From the NCBI GenBank assembly GCA_910577835.1, contig CAJTOU010000017.1, positions 12,059-62,848 of the forward strand: a DNA stretch of 50,790 nucleotides. Direction: 5' to 3'. The notes beneath the pieces are model-generated. The model did not search any database. It saw nothing but the letters and a program-made list of their open reading frames with translations, and was not told the DNA's origin. The position numbers and the translations under genes were made by a program. Positions 45,628-50,790 of this stretch are shown here, piece after piece. The DNA is from an uncultured Lachnospiraceae bacterium (GTDB taxonomy: Bacteria; Bacillota_A; Clostridia; Lachnospirales; Lachnospiraceae). Each line of letters begins with the position of its first letter. Positions within the stretch are counted from its first letter, which is position 1.

Positions 45628-45713
45628 TGTGTGCATCCTTTTTCAATTTTGTGTGCACACTTTTTAGATGCAGGCAGCAGGAACCGGAGACAGTTTATCT
45701 TTGGTTGGAAACA

Positions 45714-45751
45714 GGCAGCAGGGAGAAGCATTACTACTTTTCCCTGCTACC
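45714..45751 (-). terminator. terminator-like hairpin at the end of the small-gene cluster
   Basis: On the minus strand GGTAGCAGGGA pairs over 11 positions (one G-U) with TCCCTGCTGCC around 16 nt. Only a short T stretch (TGTTTCC) follows, so it may be a weak terminator or an RNA stability element just past the stop at 45754. Confidence 0.5.
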
Positions 45752-45753
45752 TG

Positions 45754-45894
45754 TTATTTAATGATTATGTATGCCCGCTTATATGCGCCTTTTTCTATCT
45801 TTGGATATCTGATTGAAAGTTCCAGTGGTTTCAACAGTGTAACTATCTTTTCAAGCTCCTGTGGGGTTTCATAGGATATCTTAATCTTTACCAT
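45754..45894 (-). CDS. 46-residue basic protein, unknown
   Basis: This short gene starts at ATG 45894 with AGGAG seven bases earlier and overlaps the upstream gene by 14 nt in another frame. The product begins MVKIKISYETPQELEKIV, has a beta-alpha-beta character and ends basic (KRAYIIIK). Coupling and a good ribosome site make it real. Similar tiny proteins occur in replication modules of Firmicutes phages; function is unknown. Confidence 0.65.
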   Translation of the reverse strand: MVKIKISYETPQELEKIVTLLKPLELSIRYPKIEKGAYKRAYIIIK

Positions 45895-46126
45895 GCTTTA
45901 TCTCCTGTATTTTTGCAATACCGTGTAGTTCCGCTAGAAGATTGTTTGCGTCATTATTATTTTCTTCCAAACCATTCAATATCTCATAAAGTGCTGAACT
46001 AAGTCTTTCATCTTCTGACATTGATTCTGCTTCGTTTTCCTGAATGATATCAATTAAAGCTGTCAATCTTTCATACCTGAAAGCGATTGTTTCTAAATCA
46101 TCACAAATCTCTTTTACTGCTCTCAT
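45881..46126 (-). CDS. small acidic helical protein, unknown
   Basis: The 81-residue product starts at ATG 46126, sharing an ATGA overlap with the upstream gene. It is fully helical and acidic, with a Glu/Asn-rich centre. Overlapping starts on both sides place it in a tightly coupled trio. No family is recognised. Confidence 0.6.
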   Translation of the reverse strand: MRAVKEICDDLETIAFRYERLTALIDIIQENEAESMSEDERLSSALYEILNGLEENNNDANNLLAELHGIAKIQEIKHGKD

Positions 46127-46395
46127 GATTCACCCTCCTTGTTGCGAAGCCTGTTTTCTGTTTCTTTAATTTCATTGATTGACCGAAAGATGTAATCATC
46201 AGCTATGTCATTTCTTGTTATAGCTTCATCACAACGATATGCTAAATACATTCCTGTAAGAGTAAAGTATATATTACGATTATCATTTAACATCTGTTTT
46301 GCCATTTTAAGATTATATTTTAGCGTGTCAATCAGGTCATAAAGTTCCAAAACCTCATTTGCTAGCTCATCATAAGATTTTTTTACAGTTTCCAT
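46123..46395 (-). CDS. small helical protein, unknown
   Basis: The 90-residue product starts at ATG 46395 behind GGAAAGGAAAG. Heptad-like leucines in residues 5-40 suggest a coiled coil. A TGA stop within ATGA couples it to the next gene. It could be a replication accessory or a regulator; nothing specific is visible. Confidence 0.6.
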   Translation of the reverse strand: METVKKSYDELANEVLELYDLIDTLKYNLKMAKQMLNDNRNIYFTLTGMYLAYRCDEAITRNDIADDYIFRSINEIKETENRLRNKEGES

Positions 46396-46510
46396 GAATT
46401 TCTTCTTTCCTTTCCGCTGGAACCATGATAAAATACAAATGGTTTTTATTATGTATGGCTCCAGCTATATATTTGGTCCTTTAGGTAAGTTGTTGCTTAT
46501 CTAAGGGCAT

Positions 46511-47053
46511 TTATTTATTGCTTTCTATCTGCTTTGTACTGCCTTTCATCAGCTTCTTTATATCCTCTGGCATTCGTGCCAGTTCTTTCTGCCTTTCCAC
46601 TGCTGCCCTGTATGACTTCGTGAAATTGCTTTGTATCACTGTACTGACTTCCTGTGAATTGAGCTTCGCCCATTCAATTAAGTTTTCAGGTGTCACCACG
46701 ACACTTTGTATCAGTTCTGGAAGACGGTCAAACTCCTCCCTTGCATGATAATTAGAATTTCTGATTGCCTTCCGCACTGCTGCCCATGCTTCCATATCAG
46801 ACATAACTGCAGCGTCATAGGAAATTCTTGCTATCAGTTCCTTTATTTGCCCTGGAACTGGTGGGAATCCCTTTGTATCACTTACAATAAATGCTTTTAA
46901 TGCAGTACTTACATTGTTGTAGTTATCTTCTGCAAAGCAGGCCTGCCATAATTCAACCATACTGTCAGCTACCGTTTTTGTCATACTGCTGTAATGCTTG
47001 GGATAAGCAGCACATAAAACAGATGTAATTTTAAGTGTTTCTGCCCTGTTCAT
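46511..47053 (-). CDS. replicative helicase loader-like protein (phage G40P-loader type)
   Basis: The 180-residue product starts at ATG 47053; 56 upstream in-frame codons overlap the replication gene and come from a duplicated segment. The N-terminal half (ITSVLCAAYPKHYSS…WQACFAEDNYNNVSTALKAF) and the KGFPPVPGQIKELIA motif match the 'loader and inhibitor of G40P' family of Firmicutes phages, which delivers the replicative helicase to the origin. It follows the initiator gene, the usual order. No helicase gene is present, so the host helicase is probably recruited. Confidence 0.8.
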   Translation of the reverse strand: MNRAETLKITSVLCAAYPKHYSSMTKTVADSMVELWQACFAEDNYNNVSTALKAFIVSDTKGFPPVPGQIKELIARISYDAAVMSDMEAWAAVRKAIRNSNYHAREEFDRLPELIQSVVVTPENLIEWAKLNSQEVSTVIQSNFTKSYRAAVERQKELARMPEDIKKLMKGSTKQIESNK

Positions 47054-47058
47054 TTTTT

Positions 47059-47157
47059 GCCTTTTCCTCCTCTTTCTAAAGCATATCCAGTTACCAGAGG
47101 CGGACACTACTCTCGGATTTGGCCTCCTTTTCCTCCTCTTCCTGAAGCATGTCCAGA
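47059..47157 (-). repeat. imperfect 62-bp-spaced duplication at the end of the initiator gene
   Basis: Two copies of about 32 nt (47059-47092 and 47121-47155) share TTTTCCTCCTCTT, then C-T-G/A-AAGCAT-G/A-TCCAG. The rightmost encodes the LDMLQEEEEKEAK end of the initiator. The left copy lies outside the gene and contains the helicase-loader ribosome site, so a tandem duplication probably shortened or altered the initiator C terminus. Confidence 0.55.
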
Positions 47158-47855
47158 AATATATTTCCAGTACCTGTCTGCTTTGGTTTAGTGCTGTTCC
47201 TATCCTCATAATTCCCTTCAAGGACTTTAGCCATGTTAGAATCTTTAATTAACCAGTCAAAATTGGCGGACCAGTTCCGGTCATTACCTCCCTTTAAAAA
47301 TCTGCTGCTTTCTGCCATTTCAAACAGCTTTTTAAAATCTTCCAGAGAATAGCTTTTCAGTCTTGCTTTAATAGCTTTCTTTCTGGATTCTGATAATGCA
47401 AGGACTTTGGGGAATGATACACAAGTATCATTGTACAGGTTGACTATCTCCTGATAGTCTACTATATCCTGTTTATATTCCCCCCTGTTATTATTTAAAC
47501 TGTTAATATTTAAATTGTTAATATTATTGTCCTGATTTCCCGTATCTGGAATATCCGTATACTGATTTCCCGTATACGGAAAATTCGTTTTTCCGATATT
47601 AGGAACCAATGTATATATATTGGTTTTGTATTTTCCATTTTCTGTTTTGACCATTTCTTTTTTTACAATTCCGGCACCAATAAGAAGATTCATATGCTTA
47701 TAAAACCTGTCTCTGCTTATCTGGAGTTTTGTACACAACAAATCTACACTGGGAAAGGCTTTGCTTCCTGAACCAGCATATGTGCATAACATACCATAAA
47801 TTGCTTTAGCTTCAATTGTCAAATCTTCATTGTCCCATACTTCGCTATATGTCAA
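47091..47855 (-). CDS. replication initiator-like winged-helix protein
   Basis: The 254-residue product probably starts at TTG 47855, which sits 7 nt after GAGGAGG; a frame reaching ATG 47957 adds 34 residues with no good ribosome site. Residues 1-95 (SEVWDNEDLTIEAKAIYGML, FPSVDLLCTKLQISRDRFYKH) form the helix-turn-helix typical of phage and plasmid replication initiators. The C terminus (about 140-220) has the LPKVLALSESRKKAIKARLK segment of the DnaD/phage replisome organiser class. With the loader and the iteron-like region it forms a self-contained replication module. Confidence 0.8.
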   Translation of the reverse strand: MTYSEVWDNEDLTIEAKAIYGMLCTYAGSGSKAFPSVDLLCTKLQISRDRFYKHMNLLIGAGIVKKEMVKTENGKYKTNIYTLVPNIGKTNFPYTGNQYTDIPDTGNQDNNINNLNINSLNNNRGEYKQDIVDYQEIVNLYNDTCVSFPKVLALSESRKKAIKARLKSYSLEDFKKLFEMAESSRFLKGGNDRNWSANFDWLIKDSNMAKVLEGNYEDRNSTKPKQTGTGNIFLDMLQEEEEKEAKSESSVRLW

Positions 47856-48014
47856 GCCATATCCTCCTCTCTTCTTGCCCACACTTCGCATATTCCTCCA
47901 ATCTCTCATATCCGCGCAACCGTGCGCTGGTTCTTTTAATCTCTTTCCAATCATCATTTTGATGATTCGTTATATTGGCAGCAGCTAAGATATAGCCTGT
48001 CCTGCTGCCATATA

Positions 48015-48251
48015 TCATACCTCTGCACTGTTTGGCTCTGTGATTGCTTCTACTTCCATATTCAGGGCTTTCGCAATCTTGCCTATGTACTTAGGTTTTA
48101 CATAACAGCCCCGACGGGCCTTGTAAACCACATTTGCCGATACGCCTGCCTTCTCTGCAAGCTCCTTTGCTTCTAGTTCCAGTCTCGCCATTGCTAAAAG
48201 AAACTCTCTTGAATTTACTTTTAACATGCTTTTGTCTCTTGGCATTGGCAT
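48015..48251 (-). CDS. HTH (Cro/CI-type) regulator
   Basis: The 78-residue product's first good ATG (48251) follows AAAGGAG. The helix-turn-helix is ELEAKELAEKAGVSANVVYKARRG, followed by the IGKIAKALNMEVEAI dimer part. It overlaps the end of the upstream gene by about 160 nt in another frame. It is shorter than a repressor with a sensor domain and is probably a Cro-like or excisionase-type regulator of the early operon. Confidence 0.75.
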   Translation of the reverse strand: MPMPRDKSMLKVNSREFLLAMARLELEAKELAEKAGVSANVVYKARRGCYVKPKYIGKIAKALNMEVEAITEPNSAEV

Positions 48252-48492
48252 CTTTTTCTTCACTCCTTTCTAATTCTCGGTGTTCACTCGGTGTTCGTTC
48301 ACTCTTTTCTGCTTCCAGTGATTCAAATTCACTCTGAAGAGTATCAAATTCACTGTTGTCAATGCTGTGTACCAACTGATTCGCTGCAGCAAGTTTATTT
48401 TCTCCCATTAATTCAAATACTCTGTTCCAGATTTCATTTTGTTCGTCAATAATTTCTTGCTGTCTTTGAATGATTTCAACTTTTCTCCCCAT
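48091..48492 (-). CDS. coiled-coil protein overlapping the HTH gene
   Basis: In the 133-residue product ATG 48492 follows AGAAAGGAG. The first 90 residues are a Glu/Gln-rich coiled coil (EIIQRQQEIIDEQNEIWNRV). From about residue 81 the frame runs inside the HTH gene and becomes Gly/Arg/Lys/Ser-rich, unlike the front. Either the genes truly overlap or an ancestral stop was lost. Function is unknown; a small phage-type regulator or structural accessory is possible. Confidence 0.5.
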   Translation of the reverse strand: MGRKVEIIQRQQEIIDEQNEIWNRVFELMGENKLAAANQLVHSIDNSEFDTLQSEFESLEAEKSERTPSEHRELERSEEKDANAKRQKHVKSKFKRVSFSNGETGTRSKGACREGRRIGKCGLQGPSGLLCKT

Positions 48493-48595
48493 AGCGCATC
48501 TCCTTTCTGGCGTTTACTAATTTTTTAGTAAAACCTATTCAATGATACTTGTCACATCTACATTTACTGGGCGACCTAACGAATCGTTATCCCTC

Positions 48596-48808
48596 CTATT
48601 CAAGAATGTCTGTTACATTGACATCTAAAGCATTGGCGATTTTTCCCAGTGTTGCAATCTTACAACCGCCCTTTGTCATAATCCGGCGATATGATGCATA
48701 GCTAATTTCTGCCTTACTGCATAAATCATATGGATTCATACACTTTTCAGCCATTTTAAGTTGTACTTTGTCTTGGCTGATTTTTAAGTTTGTCATTACT
48801 GTTGCCAT
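48596..48808 (-). CDS. Cro-like HTH regulator, first gene of the leftward operon
   Basis: In the 70-residue product ATG 48808 follows GTGAGGAA. MAEKCMNPYDLCSKAEISYASYRRIM is an XRE-type helix-turn-helix, followed by IATLGKIANALDVNVTDIL. It is transcribed from the minus-strand promoter facing the CI-like gene, the classical position of Cro in a phage switch. Confidence 0.8.
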   Translation of the reverse strand: MATVMTNLKISQDKVQLKMAEKCMNPYDLCSKAEISYASYRRIMTKGGCKIATLGKIANALDVNVTDILE

Positions 48809-48839
48809 TTTGATTCCTCACTTTCTTTAAATTTTTTTC

Positions 48840-48898
48840 TTGACAGCTTTATATCAAGCTGATATAATTAATATAACAGCTTTTAAATACGCTGTCAA
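48840..48898. promoter_or_regulatory. overlapping divergent promoters of the lysogeny switch
   Basis: The plus strand has TTGACA (48840-48845)-17-TATAAT (48863-48868). The minus strand has TTGACA (complement 48893-48898)-17-TATATT (complement 48870-48875). The -10 boxes are nearly back to back and both -35 boxes are followed by GC, giving an outer inverted repeat TTGACAGC/GCTGTCAA and inner ACAGC/GCTGT half-sites. Binding of one repressor could block both. A further TATACT near 48948 may serve the repressor directly. Confidence 0.82.
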
Positions 48899-48974
48899 GT
48901 ATAAAATAGATATTTTTCACGCTGTTATTTTAAAAAGTTTTATGTTATACTATTGTTAAAAGGTAGGTGATAAT

Positions 48975-49583
48975 ATGACAACAGGTGAAAATATCAAAAG
49001 AATTAGAAAGGAAAAAGGATTAACTCAAAAAAAACTTGGTGAATTATGTGGTATTTCTGAATCAAACATCAGAAAATATGAAAATGGAAAACAGAATCCA
49101 AAAATAGAAACCATAGAAAAAATTGCAAATGCACTTAATGTACAAATTATTGACATTATGCCACAACTGTTCACAAGCCCTAATTATAGGCAAACTAAAG
49201 AATGGAAATCTTTTGAAAAGGGTATTAATACAACATACGCTATAATCAAAATTTTGGAAGATTTATATAATCGTGCTGAAATAATTGAAGTTAATGCCTA
49301 TAATAAAGATGAATTGCAATATAGTAGTAATTATTTTTCATTAGGAAATGAACCATATAAAATAGCAATCAATGAATGTGATTTTGAAAAAATCAAAGAA
49401 CAAGTAAAAAGTAACCTTAAAGCCTCTATTGAATTAATTGCACAAAATGAAAATGACATGTTAAATGATTGGATAAATAAAGATACAGAAATTGATAAAT
49501 TAATTTTGTCTGAATCGGAACATGTTGAAATTGCTCTTAATGATACTTGCCAAAAAAAAACTATATCAAGAAATAATGAATAA
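48975..49583 (+). CDS. CI-like XRE-family repressor
   Basis: The 202-residue product's ATG 48975 follows AAGGTAGGTG. Residues 5-58 are a canonical helix-turn-helix (RIRKEKGLTQKKLGELCGIS, NIRKYENGKQNPKIETIEKI). The rest is a helical, charged effector domain with no S24 peptidase motif, so induction is not by RecA-driven self-cleavage. It reads away from the Cro-like gene and toward the integrase, the standard maintenance module of integrated elements. Confidence 0.85.
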   Translation: MTTGENIKRIRKEKGLTQKKLGELCGISESNIRKYENGKQNPKIETIEKIANALNVQIIDIMPQLFTSPNYRQTKEWKSFEKGINTTYAIIKILEDLYNRAEIIEVNAYNKDELQYSSNYFSLGNEPYKIAINECDFEKIKEQVKSNLKASIELIAQNENDMLNDWINKDTEIDKLILSESEHVEIALNDTCQKKTISRNNE

Positions 49584-49621
49584 ACAGAATGGAAGCTGGT
49601 CAAATTTATCCGGCTTGCTTA

Positions 49622-49700
49622 TACTAAAATTTTAGTAAACCAGAAGTTTCGCTCATTTTTGAGCAAAAACCGAAAGCAGCGTTTTCTATTTTTTAGAAAA
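49622..49700. repeat. cluster of small palindromes after the repressor gene
   Basis: TACTAAAATTTTAGTA (49622-49637) is a perfect 16-nt palindrome. GCTCA/TGAGC (49651-49664) and TTTTCTA/TAGAAAA (49682-49700) follow within 80 nt. A related ACTAA/TTAGT pair lies near 48517. They may be terminator parts or regulator sites in the 275-nt gap before the toxin gene. Confidence 0.4.
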
Positions 49701-49858
49701 ACCTCTCCTCTGGCAACAGTAAAAAACTTATTTTGGTTTTTCTGTTATCCAGATTAACACTGTAACTTTTGCACCTTGACAATATAATATACTTACCATG
49801 GCAGTCGGAGGACGTGCTCCCCATCCGTTCCGGGTCTTGCGGAAAGGAGGGAATGCTT

Positions 49859-49942
49859 ATGACTACATATGAAGAATTTATGGTTTTGCTCACATTCGCA
49901 TTACTTGTAGTTTCAATCCTGAATATGAAAAATAAGAAATAG
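49859..49942 (+). CDS. 27-residue hydrophobic type I toxin (holin-like toxin family)
   Basis: ATG 49859 follows a perfect AAAGGAGG 8 nt away. The peptide begins MTTYEEFMVLLTFALL, forms one membrane helix (about 7-21) and ends in a Lys-rich tail (NMKNKK), the layout of TxpA/BsrG-like and 'putative holin-like' toxins of Bacillota, which damage the membrane. Its stop codon lies in the 5' arm of a terminator (49933-49991). An antisense promoter on the other strand fires back across the gene. Together they make a plausible type I toxin-antitoxin unit stabilising the element. Confidence 0.75.
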   Translation: MTTYEEFMVLLTFALLVVSILNMKNKK

Positions 49943-49991
49943 CCGTCCTGCTCACTGGTCATGGTCAGACAGCTATTTCTTATAGTTTTTT
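49933..49991 (+). terminator. terminator of the toxin mRNA
   Basis: TAAGAAATAGC (49933-49943) and GCTATTTCTTA (49972-49982) form a perfect 11-bp stem, with TAGTTTTTT downstream. The loop contains TCACTGGTCATGGTCAGA with further pairing. An antisense RNA through this region would pair with the toxin mRNA end. Confidence 0.8.
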
Positions 49992-50047
49992 GATTTTGCG
50001 CCGGAGCGGGTGAGGTGTATTCACCTGCCGACTGTCTTGTTAAGTAT

Positions 50048-50076
50048 ATTATATGCATTTGATTGCTGATTGTCAA
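50048..50076 (-). promoter_or_regulatory. consensus promoter of the antitoxin antisense RNA
   Basis: On the minus strand TTGACA (complement 50071-50076) is followed by exactly 17 nt and TATAAT (complement 50048-50053). Transcription would start near 50040 and run toward the toxin gene. The 13 nt from the -10 box (TATAATATACTTA) are identical to those at 49783-49795 on the plus strand before the toxin, and both are followed by CAGTCGG, so the two promoters appear to derive from a duplicated inverted copy. Confidence 0.75.
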
Positions 50077-50112
50077 GAACCGGTTTTTCAGATTTTTATG
50101 AAAAACTGCACC

Positions 50113-50262
50113 GCCGAAAATTCGGCACCTATTTCGATAATATCGAAGTAGTCTAAAATGAAAAACCGCCCAGTGCTTCCAACACTGAACGGCTTCACAT
50201 AGATACTACTTCAGGCGGATGCCTGATATAATATTCACCTTAAACAAGTCATATTATATCAT
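50113..50262. promoter_or_regulatory. palindrome-rich region before the integrase, possible attP arm or regulator sites
   Basis: GCCGAAAATTCGGC (50113-50126), TTCGATA-A-TATCGAA (50133-50147) and TGATATAATA/TATTATATCA (50225-50234 and 50253-50262, perfect 10-bp arms) lie in a row, with a CAGTG/CACTG hairpin near 50173. No gene is seen in 50092-50348. Such clusters are common where integrase and excisionase bind, but the core crossover site cannot be assigned. Confidence 0.45.
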
Positions 50263-50275
50263 CAAAACATCTGCT

Positions 50276-50326
50276 TGACAAGTAGGTGTTATTTTTATAT
50301 AAAAAATTTCTTGCGACGTCGCAAGT
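50276..50326 (+). promoter_or_regulatory. integrase promoter with 16-bp operator palindrome
   Basis: TTGACA (50276-50281)-17-TATAAA (50299-50304) is followed at once by the perfect palindrome CTTGCGACGTCGCAAG (50311-50326), which covers the expected start of transcription. A repressor bound there would silence the integrase gene that begins at 50349. Confidence 0.78.
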
Positions 50327-50348
50327 AACCAAGAAAGGGTGATGTAAT

Positions 50349-50790
50349 ATGTCAAAAGGCAGACCAATGAGAAGGGCCAACGGCAAGGGAACAGTAGTGA
50401 AGCTGTCTGGCCGCCGCAGGTGTCCTTATGAAGTGCGAGTAAATACCCGTATGGACGATAGATACTATCCAATCTATGACGTACTGGGAAGATATGCAGA
50501 CCGTGATGAAGCGACTGCTGCCCTCATTTCCTATAACCAGAATCCATATGACCTACGTATTAACGAACTGACATTCGCTGATGTATATGAAAAATACTTT
50601 GAAAGAAAATACTTGAAGGGAAAAAGACAGTATTCCACCAGCTCTATAAACTGTACAAAGATGTCATTCAAGAAATGTGCCTCTCTCCATAATCGTATCT
50701 TTAAAGATTTGCGCACAGATGATTTACAAGCTATCCTTGACGACTGGTCACTGTCACATGCATACATGGAACACATCCTGTCTCTTATAC
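50349..50790 (+). CDS. tyrosine site-specific integrase (3' truncated by window)
   Basis: ATG 50349 follows AAAGGGTGAT; 147 codons are visible and the frame is open at the window end. GRPMRRANGKGTVVKLSGRR and the YEVRVN strand form the arm-type DNA-binding front domain, and residues about 85-147 (TFADVYEKYFERKY…LRTDDLQAIL) the SAM-like core-binding domain of Tn916/phage-type integrases. The catalytic R-H-R-Y domain is outside. It reads outward, away from the repressor, so the right end of the element probably follows it. Confidence 0.88.
   Translation, partial: MSKGRPMRRANGKGTVVKLSGRRRCPYEVRVNTRMDDRYYPIYDVLGRYADRDEATAALISYNQNPYDLRINELTFADVYEKYFERKYLKGKRQYSTSSINCTKMSFKKCASLHNRIFKDLRTDDLQAILDDWSLSHAYMEHILSLI

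Noticed and set aside
45425..45658. 77-residue minus-strand frame starting MHTKLKKDAHKK
   Set aside because: It lacks a ribosome site and lies across the iteron-like repeats; the repetitive Lys-rich sequence follows from the DNA repeats.

Overview
The window is a low-G+C Bacillota chromosome, most likely Lachnospiraceae. The reasons are Shine-Dalgarno sites before nearly every gene, frequent TTG starts, AT-rich codon use, and a glmS / hexapeptide acyltransferase / topB / galM / polyphosphate-polymerase / thrC gene set. It holds two accessory blocks on either side of a core-type stretch.

Block 1 (1 to about 26,690, all + strand) is a phage-tail-like cluster. It opens with the 3' part of a single-chain RNA polymerase of the two-double-psi-barrel (QDE-1/YonO) type. 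Next come a zinc-ribbon protein, an unknown conserved protein, a probable tail tube protein, a small Cys-rich protein, a cysteine desulfurase, an SPP1-type holin, a membrane-anchored protein, a tape measure gene split by a group I intron, a distal tail protein (Dit), a giant tail-tip/fibre protein with an internal four-Cys site, three small unknown genes, a BppU-like fibre with YadA-type repeats and an autocleavage domain, and an amidase endolysin. No capsid, portal, terminase, integrase or DNA replication gene is visible, although the left end is cut by the window. The natural reading is a tail-and-lysis machine with its own RNA polymerase: the polymerase would transcribe the tail operon, and holin plus amidase would release the product.

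The core-type stretch (about 26,780 to 42,480, mostly - strand) carries two zinc-ribbon membrane proteins, a hexapeptide-repeat acyltransferase next to glmS, topB, an HD-domain nucleotidase, galM, a DUF4956 membrane protein overlapping a VTC-domain polyphosphate polymerase, an OmpR/HisK two-component pair and thrC. Most of these units end in clear intrinsic terminators, and several have consensus sigma-A promoters.

Block 2 (between about 42,481 and 42,760, to beyond 50,790) is a compact integrative element with phage-satellite or plasmid-like gene content. A CI-like repressor and a tyrosine integrase (cut by the window) read rightward. A leftward early operon encodes HTH proteins, a replication initiator-like protein, a helicase-loader-like protein, small proteins, a HIRAN protein and finally a sigma factor. 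Between these lie an iteron-like repeat region, a ribbon-helix-helix gene with three palindromic operators, and a type I toxin with an antisense promoter. No conjugation or virion genes are seen in the visible part.

The most notable features are the polymerase-plus-tail cluster, its embedded cysteine desulfurase, the tape-measure intron with identifiable P1, P3, P7 and P8 pairings, and the regulatory architecture of block 2.
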